Origin: Microbulbifer taiwanensis
GTDB taxonomy: Bacteria; Pseudomonadota; Gammaproteobacteria; Pseudomonadales; Cellvibrionaceae
Reading direction: 5' to 3'
Length of the DNA: 43,132 bases
Assembly (NCBI RefSeq): GCF_014904815.1
Contig: NZ_JACZFR010000015.1
Span: forward strand, 1 to 43,132
Within the stretch, counting starts at the first letter, position 1, and each line of letters opens with the position of its first letter. The translations under genes were made by a program, and so were the position numbers. Below are positions 34,649 to 41,400 of this stretch, in pieces. The notes under the pieces are model-generated. The model was not told the origin of the DNA, made no database searches, and saw only the letters and a program-made list of their open reading frames with translations.

Positions 34649-36052
34649 TCAGACACCCACAATCCGCGCGCGGAACTTGCGTCCCTTGACCTTGCCCGTG
34701 GCCAGTTTGCCCAGGGCTTTTTTGGCAAGGGGTCGCTCCACCGCGACAAAGGTGGAGAAGTCGAAAACCTGGATCTTGCCGATCTGGGTAGCGCCGATAC
34801 CGCCGTCGCCGGTCAGGGCGCCGACAATATCGCCGGCGCGCACCTTCTGTTTCTTGCCGCCGTCGATCTGCAGGGTGGTCATCACAGGTCGGGCCGGCGC
34901 AAAGCCTTTCGGCAGGGGCGGTAGCTCCTGCAGCCTCAGCGGCTGCTGCAGCAGTTCCTCAAGACGCTCCAGCTTGTAGATCTCCTTCTTGCTGACCAGC
35001 GTCAGCGCCACGCCCTTCTGCCCGGCCCGCCCGGTGCGGCCGATGCGGTGCACATGTACCTCCGGGTCGCGGGACAGGTGGTAGTTCACCACCATCGGCA
35101 GCTCCTCGATATCCAGCCCGCGCGCGGCCACGTCCGTCGCCACCAGGATGGAGGCGCTGCCGTTGGCAAAGAGCGCCAGGGTGCGATCGCGATCCTTCTG
35201 CTCCATATCGCCGTGCAGCGCCAGCGCGGCAAAGCCGGCGCGCTTCAGCGCCTGGGCCGCTTCATCGGTTTCCCGCTTGGTGTTGCAGAAAACCACTGCC
35301 GAGGCCGCGTTGTGGCTCGCCAGCAACTGATGCAGCGCTGCGGGCCGCTGCTCGTTGTTTTCCACGAGGTAGAAACTCTGCTCGATGGTGCTCTCGCTGT
35401 GCGCCGCGGCCACTTCCACCTTGACCGGCTCGCGCAGCACCCGGGCCGCCAGCGCATCGATGGTTTTCGGGTAGGTGGCGGAAAACAGCAGTGTCTGCCG
35501 CTGCCGCGGCAGCGCCGCGACAATCTGGTCCAGCACTGCCTGGAAGCCCATATCCAGCATGCGATCGGCCTCGTCCAGTACCAGCGTCTGCACCTCGCCC
35601 AGGTCGAGGTTGCCCTTGCGCAGGTGATCCTCGATGCGCCCGGGCGTGCCCACCACGATATGGGCACCGTGCTTGAGCGAGCCTATCTGCGGCCCGAACG
35701 GCATGCCGCCGCACAGGGTCAGTATCTTGATATTGTGAATGGCCCGCGCCAGCTTGCGCAGCTCCCGCGCCACCTGGTCCGCCAGCTCCCGGGTCGGGCA
35801 CAGCACCAGCGCCTGTACCCGGAATCGCTCCACCTGCAGCTTGTGCAAAAGTCCCAGCCCAAAGGCCACTGTCTTGCCCGAGCCGGTCTTGGCCTGCCCG
35901 ATCACATCCCTGCCGGCCACAATCGCCGGCAGTGCGGCGGCCTGGATTTCCGTCAGGCGCTCGTAGCCCAGGTCCTGCAGGTTTGTCAGCAGGGGCTGCT
36001 GCAGCGGCAGCGACTGGAAATCGCGGGGGTGGTCGGTATTGGCTTTGGTCAC
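34649..36052 (-). CDS. dbpA: ATP-dependent RNA helicase DbpA
   Basis: A 467-residue DEAD-box helicase that remodels 23S rRNA during 50S assembly. Motifs are intact: Q motif near LTEIQAAALP, Walker A AKTGSGKT, PTRELA, DEAD (VLDEADRMLDMGF), SAT, and HRIGRTGRAG. The C-terminal RNA-binding domain (about 385-467, RAGDIVGALTGDGGIGATQIGKIQVFDFSTFVAV) is the DbpA type that recognises hairpin 92 of 23S rRNA. It is transcribed alone. Confidence 0.95.
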   Translation of the reverse strand: MTKANTDHPRDFQSLPLQQPLLTNLQDLGYERLTEIQAAALPAIVAGRDVIGQAKTGSGKTVAFGLGLLHKLQVERFRVQALVLCPTRELADQVARELRKLARAIHNIKILTLCGGMPFGPQIGSLKHGAHIVVGTPGRIEDHLRKGNLDLGEVQTLVLDEADRMLDMGFQAVLDQIVAALPRQRQTLLFSATYPKTIDALAARVLREPVKVEVAAAHSESTIEQSFYLVENNEQRPAALHQLLASHNAASAVVFCNTKRETDEAAQALKRAGFAALALHGDMEQKDRDRTLALFANGSASILVATDVAARGLDIEELPMVVNYHLSRDPEVHVHRIGRTGRAGQKGVALTLVSKKEIYKLERLEELLQQPLRLQELPPLPKGFAPARPVMTTLQIDGGKKQKVRAGDIVGALTGDGGIGATQIGKIQVFDFSTFVAVERPLAKKALGKLATGKVKGRKFRARIVGV

Positions 36053-36202
36053 AGCGGGGGGCTCAATTGGCGGGATAGCCGGGCATTGTAGGCAAGCGCG
36101 GGCCGATTTCCTAATGGAAAGCGGCCGAGACCCGTTGCCTGTGGGTGGATATGATCGAAACGGAGGCTTTCAACATCGGGAGCGCCCAAGGCGCAGAGCC
36201 CA

Positions 36203-36328
36203 CTCTTAAGGGCACCTCTAGAAATTCGCTTTTCGTCACCCCCGCGAAGGCGGGGGTCCAGTGACCTCGGGACTACTGGATTCCCGCCTTCGCGGGAATG
36301 ACGATTTTTTTAGAAGAACCCTTAAGAG
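36203..36328. repeat. Composite palindromic element, copy 3 of the CGTCAT family
   Basis: The inner pair (36234-36262 and 36275-36303) is the third copy of the CGTCAT repeat, here with a CCCGC core in place of CCGGC. Outside it, a perfect 10-base inverted repeat CTCTTAAGGG (36203-36212) / CCCTTAAGAG (36319-36328) frames the whole. The element fills the gap between dbpA and dsbA and has the look of a small non-autonomous mobile element. Confidence 0.75.
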
Positions 36329-36356
36329 GGGCTTTGGCGGGCAGTAAGCGCTATTG

Positions 36357-37013
36357 CTACTGGGCCTTACCCAGCTGCAAACCGGCATACTCCTTCTCGA
36401 TCAGGTAGCGCGCTATGCGCAACCGCTCCGAGAAGGAATTGCCGAGAACAAGGTAGCGGCCGTTGATCAGGATAGAGGGCGTGCTGCGGACCTTGCTGCG
36501 CTGCATATGCTCGGTGGCGCGGCGCACCTTGGATTTGACGCTGAAGCTCTGCATAGTGGCGAGAAACTTTTGCGCGTCGGCGCCGTAGTCGGCATAGAAT
36601 TCGGCGACCCTTTTCTCGTTGGGCATCTGTCCCTCGGCCGGAAGCCGCCGCGTCATGTGGATGGCATCGTAGGCCGCCTGGTGTGTCTCCTCGGCCAGAC
36701 CGAAAATCTGTGCCGTATAGTAGGCGTGGGCGTAGGGCGTAAAGTCCTTGCGGAAGGCGGCCGGCACATGGTCCACCCTGACATAGGCTGGCAATTGTTT
36801 CGACCAGGCCAGGAATTGCGGCTCGAACTTGTTACAGGCCGGGCAGATATAGTTGAAGAACTCTTCGACGACGACCTTGCCTTCGGCGGGGGCCAGGGGG
36901 CGGCCATTGGGGATTTCGATGTAATCCTCTCCTGCCACTGGCGACTGAGCCATTGCCTGGGTAAATGCATTGCCCAACAGGAGCAGGAGTGACAGGGCAA
37001 ATAAACGCTTCAT
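36357..37013 (-). CDS. dsbA: Thiol:disulfide interchange protein DsbA
   Basis: A 218-residue periplasmic oxidase that introduces disulfides into exported proteins. A signal peptide (1-22, ending AMA) precedes a thioredoxin fold with the active site CPAC (57-60) and an inserted helical domain; the cis-proline loop is STPSI. The usual active site of DsbA is CPHC; here Ala replaces His, which in other thioredoxins alters redox potential. Its oxidase DsbB is also in the window (9480-9971). GGAG lies about 10 bases before the ATG. Confidence 0.92.
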   Translation of the reverse strand: MKRLFALSLLLLLGNAFTQAMAQSPVAGEDYIEIPNGRPLAPAEGKVVVEEFFNYICPACNKFEPQFLAWSKQLPAYVRVDHVPAAFRKDFTPYAHAYYTAQIFGLAEETHQAAYDAIHMTRRLPAEGQMPNEKRVAEFYADYGADAQKFLATMQSFSVKSKVRRATEHMQRSKVRSTPSILINGRYLVLGNSFSERLRIARYLIEKEYAGLQLGKAQ

Positions 37014-37070
37014 GTAAGTCTCCTTTGATTAACCTGGAAGTCATTGGTGTAACAGCAATATTCCTGTATT

Positions 37071-37412
37071 TCACCCATTAAGTGAAATAAGTGCCAAGAA
37101 TCCACACTCCAATGTTTCAATCCTCGATATTCTACTCGAATATCGAGGATTGCCTTTCAAAACAACATTAATCGACAGGGTTAATGCCTTGGTCTCCGGA
37201 ATCTCCTGCCACCATCCGCGCATGTACTGGGTGTCGCGAGCAGGTTCACCGGCATCATCGGCGACCTGACGGATGTCACCAGGATGGTTGCGCCGGTGAA
37301 AATCGCACCGAGCAGCCGCAAGCTGACTGAGGGACAGACCACTGGCCCAAGTTGATCCGCGGGGAGGTTGTCGATTCGGCTCGAGTGGTAGTGCTGTCAA
37401 TTTATCGTTCAC
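37071..37412 (-). CDS. Doubtful small ORF downstream of the alcohol dehydrogenase gene
   Basis: An open frame of 113 codons starts with GTG inside the end of the dehydrogenase gene (11-base overlap). The protein shows no domain I recognise and no typical composition. A perfect palindrome (37119-37151) lies in its 3' part. It could be a chance ORF or a decayed gene. Confidence 0.2.
   Translation of the reverse strand: MNDKLTALPLEPNRQPPRGSTWASGLSLSQLAAARCDFHRRNHPGDIRQVADDAGEPARDTQYMRGWWQEIPETKALTLSINVVLKGNPRYSSRISRIETLECGFLALISLNG
37119..37151. repeat. 14-base palindrome upstream of dsbA
   Basis: Arms AATCCTCGATATTC (37119-37132) and GAATATCGAGGATT (37138-37151) pair perfectly around a 5-base loop. 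There is no T-run on either strand, so it is not a classical terminator. It lies 106 bases upstream of the dsbA start and could be an operator or repeat. Confidence 0.5.
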
Positions 37413-38418
37413 GCCCGTCCAACAGCAGCACTTGTTTACCGATCAGCCCTCCCTCTTCCTGTCGGCGGTGCATGTTCCGAATATTGTCGGCCGATAAACC
37501 GGTGACGGTTTCCGTCAGGGTGGATTGTAATTGCCCTTCATCCACCAGGCGGGCGACAGCCTCTAGAATCTGCCCCTGCCGGCCCATGTCAGCGGTATGG
37601 TACTGGCTGCGGGTAAACATAAATTCCCACACAAAGCCGGCGCTTTTGCTCATCAAGGGTTGCAATTGGTGGGGTTCTTTTGTACTGGACAAGGCACAGA
37701 TCAAACCCTGCGGCGCCACCAACCGCGCCATGGTGTCGAAGTAGCGATCGGTGTCGTGACAGCACAGAATGCGCGCAAAAGACGCTTCCGGCCACTGCGC
37801 CAATTCGGCGTGGTCGATCACGTCAGTGGCGCCCATTTGCCGGCACCAGTCCCGGCTCTGTGCCCGGCTCGCCGTCGCTGTTACGGGAATCCCCGCCAGG
37901 CGGCAAAGCTGCAATGCGATCGATCCCACCCCGCCGGCGCCATTGATGATCAACAGCGGGTTGGCGCGATTCCACTCGCTCGGCTCGGCGCTGTAGCCCA
38001 GCCTTTCGAACAGCGCCTCCCAGGCGGTCAGGCTGGTCAGCGGCAAAGCCGCGGCCTGTGCCGGTGTCAGGGACGCCGGCGACCGCGACACCAGTCGCGC
38101 GTCCACCAGCTGCTGTTCGGCATTGCTGCCGGCGCGCCCGTAGTCGCCGGCGTACCAGACCCGATCGCCGGGGCGGAATCCATCCACCTCAGGCCCGGTG
38201 GAATGGACGATGCCGCAGGCGTCCCAACCCAGCACCCGAAAACCGTCCGCCCCCACCGGAGCACCCAGGCGCACCTTGGTGTCGACGGGATTGACGGAAA
38301 CAGCCTGCACGTTTACCAGCAGGTCCCAATCACCGGGGTGGGGCGTGAGGAGTTCCCGTTCAAGCAGCGCTTCTGGGTGATCGATGGGCAGGTTGTCGGT
38401 GTAACCGATGGCTTTCAT
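37402..38418 (-). CDS. Zinc-type alcohol dehydrogenase-like / quinone oxidoreductase family protein
   Basis: A 338-residue MDR-superfamily NADPH reductase. It has the GroES-like domain (NPVDTKVRLGAPVGADGFRVLGWDACGIV), the Rossmann motif INGAGGVGSIALQL and DVIDHAELAQWPEASFARIL typical of the adh_fam_1 (TIGR02817) group. Members reduce quinones or enones and lack the catalytic zinc. It is divergent from an HxlR regulator, a common arrangement for redox-responsive oxidoreductase genes. Confidence 0.88.
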   Translation of the reverse strand: MKAIGYTDNLPIDHPEALLERELLTPHPGDWDLLVNVQAVSVNPVDTKVRLGAPVGADGFRVLGWDACGIVHSTGPEVDGFRPGDRVWYAGDYGRAGSNAEQQLVDARLVSRSPASLTPAQAAALPLTSLTAWEALFERLGYSAEPSEWNRANPLLIINGAGGVGSIALQLCRLAGIPVTATASRAQSRDWCRQMGATDVIDHAELAQWPEASFARILCCHDTDRYFDTMARLVAPQGLICALSSTKEPHQLQPLMSKSAGFVWEFMFTRSQYHTADMGRQGQILEAVARLVDEGQLQSTLTETVTGLSADNIRNMHRRQEEGGLIGKQVLLLDGRER

Positions 38419-38523
38419 GGAGTTGGCCTTCCCTGTGACTCATGGTTGAAGCGCCATCCTATCAGCCCGGGATCTCTGCTGTTAGTATGTACAGTCCTGT
38501 TCTATACACACACTTTGTATACC
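38419..38523. promoter_or_regulatory. Divergent promoter region, dehydrogenase / HxlR
   Basis: The 105-base gap contains GTATGTAC and TTGTATACC elements within 38485-38522, partly palindromic GTA/TAC sequences of the kind bound by HxlR regulators. The exact operator cannot be fixed by eye. Confidence 0.35.
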
Positions 38524-38877
38524 ATGAGAGACAAAATCAGCCTCCGCAACACGACCACTGAGTGCGGCGTGGAGTCCGTGCTGGAAGTGATCGGCGGCAA
38601 GTGGAAAGGGGTGATCCTCTACCAACTCGCAGATGGCCTGAAGCGCTTCAACCAACTGGGCCGGTTGATGCCCAACATCACCCAGCGCATGCTTACCCGC
38701 CAGCTCAGGGAGTTGGACCAGGACGGGCTGGTGCATCGAAAGGTCTACGCCGAGGTGCCGCCGAAAGTGGAATACCGCCTGACCGAAAAAGGCCAATCCC
38801 TGGTGCCCATCATCATGCAATTGAAAGTCTGGGGTGAGGACAATGTGTTGCGCCCTGAGAAAAGAAAAAATGAATGA
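38524..38877 (+). CDS. HxlR family transcriptional regulator
   Basis: A 117-residue winged-helix regulator: CGVESVLEVIGGKWKGVILYQLADG, MPNITQRMLTRQLRELDQDGLV and VEYRLTEKGQSL are the family's conserved segments. Cys14 precedes the helix, the position used for redox or aldehyde sensing in YodB/HypR-type members. The ATG at 38524 is the family start; the long upstream frame is the antisense of the dehydrogenase gene. It probably controls that divergent gene. Confidence 0.92.
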   Translation: MRDKISLRNTTTECGVESVLEVIGGKWKGVILYQLADGLKRFNQLGRLMPNITQRMLTRQLRELDQDGLVHRKVYAEVPPKVEYRLTEKGQSLVPIIMQLKVWGEDNVLRPEKRKNE

Positions 38878-38895
38878 CCCCAATTATTCATTATT

Positions 38896-39379
38896 CTATT
38901 TAAGCCGGGAGTAAAGACGTGGCGATTGCCCAGGCTTGGTACAGTTGACAAAAATCAAACCAGTCAATCCTACTGCCTCGTACGCCTGTTTAAACTCTTC
39001 GTTTGAAAACAGCATATTTGGTTGAGTTTAAGGCGTTTGGAACAGCGCTTTATCGCCAATCCTGGAAAGATCTATCGACGGCTTAAGCAGACGACCTATA
39101 TTGCCATTGCGGCGGATACTGTATTGAGAAGTCGCCACCTCCAGTAATCCTCCCAGAGCTTCAAAGTCTTCTTTCTAAACGCGAAAAAGCCCGGCCCCAA
39201 CCAGCTCACATCGGCAATAGAGCCCCGGAACTTTCCAGTATCGAGTATGCCAGTTCAGGCGGATTCCAGGATTTCACCTTGCTCTTGCCATTCAGTCAAA
39301 GCAAATCCGAATCGGTGGAATTCAAAGGCCCGATTCCCAGAAAGCGGTTGGCGTCAAACTCCAATTTGCAGGCATTCAC
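38896..39379 (-). pseudogene. Decayed gene resembling DUF1629/Imm11 immunity proteins
   Basis: Reading the minus strand from 39379, protein-like segments appear in shifting frames: CKLEFDANRFLGIGPLNSTD, KSWNPPELAYS, DVSWLGPGFFAFRK, EALGGLLEVATSQYSI and, at the end, NEEFKQAYEAVGLTGLIFV. They are broken by at least two frameshifts and several stops. Their order and the final 'F..A.E..GLTGL.F' resemble DUF1629/Imm11 immunity proteins of polymorphic toxin systems. It starts 9 bases after the XRE gene, so both may once have formed an operon. The family match is by memory. Confidence 0.5.
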
Positions 39380-39387
39380 TGTTCTGT

Positions 39388-39585
39388 CTACTTGAACAAG
39401 TCGCCCACGTCGCAGCGCAGGCTTTTCGTGATCTGATCCAGTGTCTGCAGAGTAGTGTTTTGGGAAGCGCTCTCCAGGCGGGTCAGCGTGGCCCTGCTAA
39501 TACCCAATTTTCGGGCGAATGTCTCCTGCGTTTGTTGACCCCGAAGGGCTCTAAGGTTTCTCGCTAACTTCTCTGATAGATTCAT
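39388..39585 (-). CDS. XRE/Cro-CI family DNA-binding regulator
   Basis: A 65-residue protein that is little more than a helix-turn-helix domain: QTQETFARKLGISRATLTRLESASQNTTLQTLDQITKSL. This size is typical for single-domain repressors and antitoxins. Three GTTCAC-type palindromes lie at and upstream of its start codon, suggesting self-repression and control of the divergent 98-residue gene. No intact toxin gene is adjacent; the downstream gene is decayed. Confidence 0.88.
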   Translation of the reverse strand: MNLSEKLARNLRALRGQQTQETFARKLGISRATLTRLESASQNTTLQTLDQITKSLRCDVGDLFK

Positions 39586-39586
39586 G

Positions 39587-39657
39587 GTTCACATGTGAAC
39601 ACGCCTGAATGTTCACATGTGAACATTCTCTTGCTACACTTCCGTTCATATGTGAAC
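39587..39657. promoter_or_regulatory. Three palindromic operators in the divergent XRE promoter
   Basis: GTTCACATGTGAAC occurs at 39587-39600 and 39611-39624, and GTTCATATGTGAAC at 39644-39657. Each is a perfect or nearly perfect 14-base palindrome. Centre spacing is 24 and 33 bases. The first touches the XRE start codon, so binding would block its translation-initiation region or promoter. The XRE protein is the obvious ligand. Confidence 0.8.
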
Positions 39658-39684
39658 GAGAAGCTATGGGAGAGATTTGACGCT

Positions 39685-39981
39685 ATGGATAAGCATAATA
39701 GATCAACCGTCGATTTTAGGGCATTGGAAGAGCGGAGAGATCATAGTCGATCTGTATTCCAGCTTCAGCCAGAAATACCAGTGGATGTACTGCAAGAAGC
39801 CATCTGTCATCGGCTGGAAATGCTGTCCGGTGTGGTGCAGGTAATATCCAAGGTAGAGTTTACTTCGGTTGATGCCTGGCAGCTCCAGCGCTACAGCTGG
39901 GCAATGAGTGAAATGGTCGATGACCTAAAGGAATTGTTCTATTCCGCGTGGGAAAAGAGCCAATCGAATCGGTATAGCTAA
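39685..39981 (+). CDS. Small protein, possibly DUF3077-like, divergent from XRE gene
   Basis: A 98-residue protein with SVFQLQPEIPVDVLQEAICHRLEMLSGVVQVI and WQLQRYSWAMSEMVDDLKELF. The pattern recalls the DUF3077 family of Pseudomonas, with weak support. The chosen ATG follows GGGAGAG by about 10 bases and lies after the three operators; a GTG at 39595 would place coding sequence over them. It is likely controlled by the XRE protein. Confidence 0.6.
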   Translation: MDKHNRSTVDFRALEERRDHSRSVFQLQPEIPVDVLQEAICHRLEMLSGVVQVISKVEFTSVDAWQLQRYSWAMSEMVDDLKELFYSAWEKSQSNRYS

Positions 39982-40105
39982 CCGTTTTTAGGATCCGATT
40001 AATTGTCCGGCCATCCTCTGATACCAATGCTGAGTGACAGGTTGATGAGCACAACTTTTCGTTGAAAACTGCGACAACTTTGAGATCGACGTGGGTAAGG
40101 CTTAA

Positions 40106-40204
40106 AGCTAACGCTTGAGCTCAGCCGCGTTTGAGGCGACGCCCGTTTTTGCGATAGCAAAAATGGGTGGCGGGTCAAACGTCGGCTGGAGCGATTTGTT
40201 AGCT
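40106..40204 (-). other. attC recombination site A (distal end of cassette array)
   Basis: Read on the minus strand: AGCTAAC, then AAATCGCTCCAGCCGA at the left, a central hairpin (TTTTTGC / GCAAAAA) and CGGCTGAGCTCAAGC then GTTAGCT at the right. R'' and R' are perfectly complementary and the inner arms pair with the usual extra-helical mismatches. The arms closely match the aadA1 attC site by recollection (…GTTCAAGCCGA…CGGCTTAACTCAAGCGTTAGA…). Confidence 0.85.
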
Positions 40205-40214
40205 TTCACTTCAC

Positions 40215-40469
40215 CAAACCTCCCGGGATGCCCCTCTTGATGCCTCGACCAATGGCCAGCACCAATCTCCGGATCAACAAGCTGATCGGACGGGCGCCGG
40301 AGATGTTAAAGACGATCACGGCAGACAACGGCACTGGTTTCATGGCTACGCGAAGACCGAGCAGCGATGGGGCGTGAAATTCTATTTCTGCACCCCGTAC
40401 CACTCCTGAGAACGCGGCACCAACGAGAACACCAATGGTTTGATCCGGCAATACCTTCCCAAGAGGTAA
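40215..40469 (+). pseudogene. IS30-family transposase C-terminal remnant
   Basis: On the plus strand, TITADNGTGF is followed after a frameshift by HGYAKTEQRWGVKFYFCTPYHS, a stop, and [19 protein letters not shown]. These are the DDE catalytic region and end of IS30 transposases (DNGTEF ... [23 protein letters not shown]). The N-terminal half is absent. It lies opposite in direction to the cassette genes and immediately next to attC site A. Confidence 0.85.
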
Positions 40470-40525
40470 TCGTGGAGCTCAGCCTAGCTGGTTTCCACAC
40501 AAAACAACGGGGACCCGTATTTTCA

Positions 40526-40849
40526 TTACTGACTGGTTAATCGTTGAAGCAAGGCGATTACTACTTCTTCCTTCGACGTGTTCTCTTTTCCAACTAATTG
40601 CCCTTTATTAAAGGCAGCAAAGAAGGGCAAGTTATCTACCCCAACAAGCTTTCGAGCCGCTTCGTTTTCCTCCGCGTTTACTTCTAAAAAAGTAATATTT
40701 TTAAAATCGTCGCTATTGCTTATGCGCTTATACTTGGGCGCAAGCAAACGGCACGACCCACTCCAGCTGGCATAAAACTTCACAATTACTTTTTCCTTTT
40801 CGGAGATTAAGGATTGAAAGTCAGCATCGGTACTGGTAATTACTGTCAT
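40526..40849 (-). CDS. Thioredoxin-fold protein lacking the nucleophilic cysteine
   Basis: A 107-residue protein of thioredoxin length: VIVKFYASWSGSCRLLAPKYKRI at the active-site strand and LPFFAAFNKGQLVGK with the cis-proline loop. The canonical WCGPC is WSGSC here (Trp29, Ser30, Cys33), so the attacking first cysteine is lost while the second remains. It can hardly act as a dithiol reductase and may be a chaperone or binding module. It is an AT-rich cassette gene without an attC between it and the 114-residue gene upstream. Confidence 0.85.
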   Translation of the reverse strand: MTVITSTDADFQSLISEKEKVIVKFYASWSGSCRLLAPKYKRISNSDDFKNITFLEVNAEENEAARKLVGVDNLPFFAAFNKGQLVGKENTSKEEVVIALLQRLTSQ

Positions 40850-40897
40850 AATTTATCCAAGTTAATAGGTTATAAAATGCTAAATTCTTGGTAGGCT

Positions 40898-41242
40898 TCA
40901 TATACACCATACAAGCGGTATAACAGGTGCTGGAAGACCCAAGACACGCCTGCGACCAGACTTTTCTGCGAACTGGTCCAAAAGGGAAGCCCATTCCGGG
41001 ATCTTCGGTACATCATCGGAAATAAGCCCTTCCCATTCCCTCCAATCGGCTCGATAGCCGTACAGGATGATTTCCTCCGGGGCACCAACCATCGGCAGGA
41101 ATGCGCGATGAAGAGCGCCGTCAGTGTTCGCCCATCGTCGGTTCGTGTACTTCGAGGGCGTCAAGAACTTGACGTTTTTGAAGCTCGTGAAAACCAAACG
41201 GCACATAGAAGCCGACAGGTCGATTCTTTCGCTTCGATCCAT
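40898..41242 (-). CDS. Cassette-encoded hypothetical protein
   Basis: An open frame of 114 codons starting 21 bases past attC site B. The product (MDRSERIDLSASM ... LYGYRADWREWEGLISDDVPKIPEWASLLDQF) has no domain I recognise. A second open frame (40870-41088, minus) overlaps its end in another phase, with an unrelated hydrophobic C-terminus, so a frameshift near 40960 is possible. It may share one cassette with the thioredoxin-fold gene. Confidence 0.5.
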   Translation of the reverse strand: MDRSERIDLSASMCRLVFTSFKNVKFLTPSKYTNRRWANTDGALHRAFLPMVGAPEEIILYGYRADWREWEGLISDDVPKIPEWASLLDQFAEKSGRRRVLGLPAPVIPLVWCI

Positions 41243-41262
41243 CTCGGCGCTAATCAGCGAAA

Positions 41263-41381
41263 GCTAACGCCGCGCTCAGGGGCGGCTGACTTTATGCACT
41301 TCTTTGCGCAATAATAGGAGCGCAACGACTGCACAAAAATGTGCTTAAAGTTAGCCGTCCCCCCGCAGCACTCCGTTATAT
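41263..41381 (-). other. attC recombination site B
   Basis: On the minus strand, ATATAAC (41381-41375) opens the site and GTTAGCT (41269-41263) closes it. The inner arms GACGGCTAACTTTAAGCAC and GTGCATAAAGTCAGCCG pair with a few mismatches around a large loop. Length about 119 bases. It lies 20 bases after the S41 peptidase stop codon, as expected for its cassette. Confidence 0.82.
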
Positions 41382-41400
41382 GTGAACCCCGCTACGAACT

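Noticed and set aside
18862..36303. CRISPR-like repetition
   Set aside because: The palindromes are single, widely separated intergenic units of a REP-like family, not regularly spaced repeats, and no cas gene is present.
38896..39585. HipAB toxin-antitoxin pair
   Set aside because: The XRE protein is HipB-like in size, but the decayed gene segments lack HipA kinase motifs and fit an Imm11-type protein better.
40206..40451. Minus-strand ORF of 81 codons in the cassette array
   Set aside because: It is the antisense of the IS30 transposase remnant, which has recognisable motifs on the plus strand.
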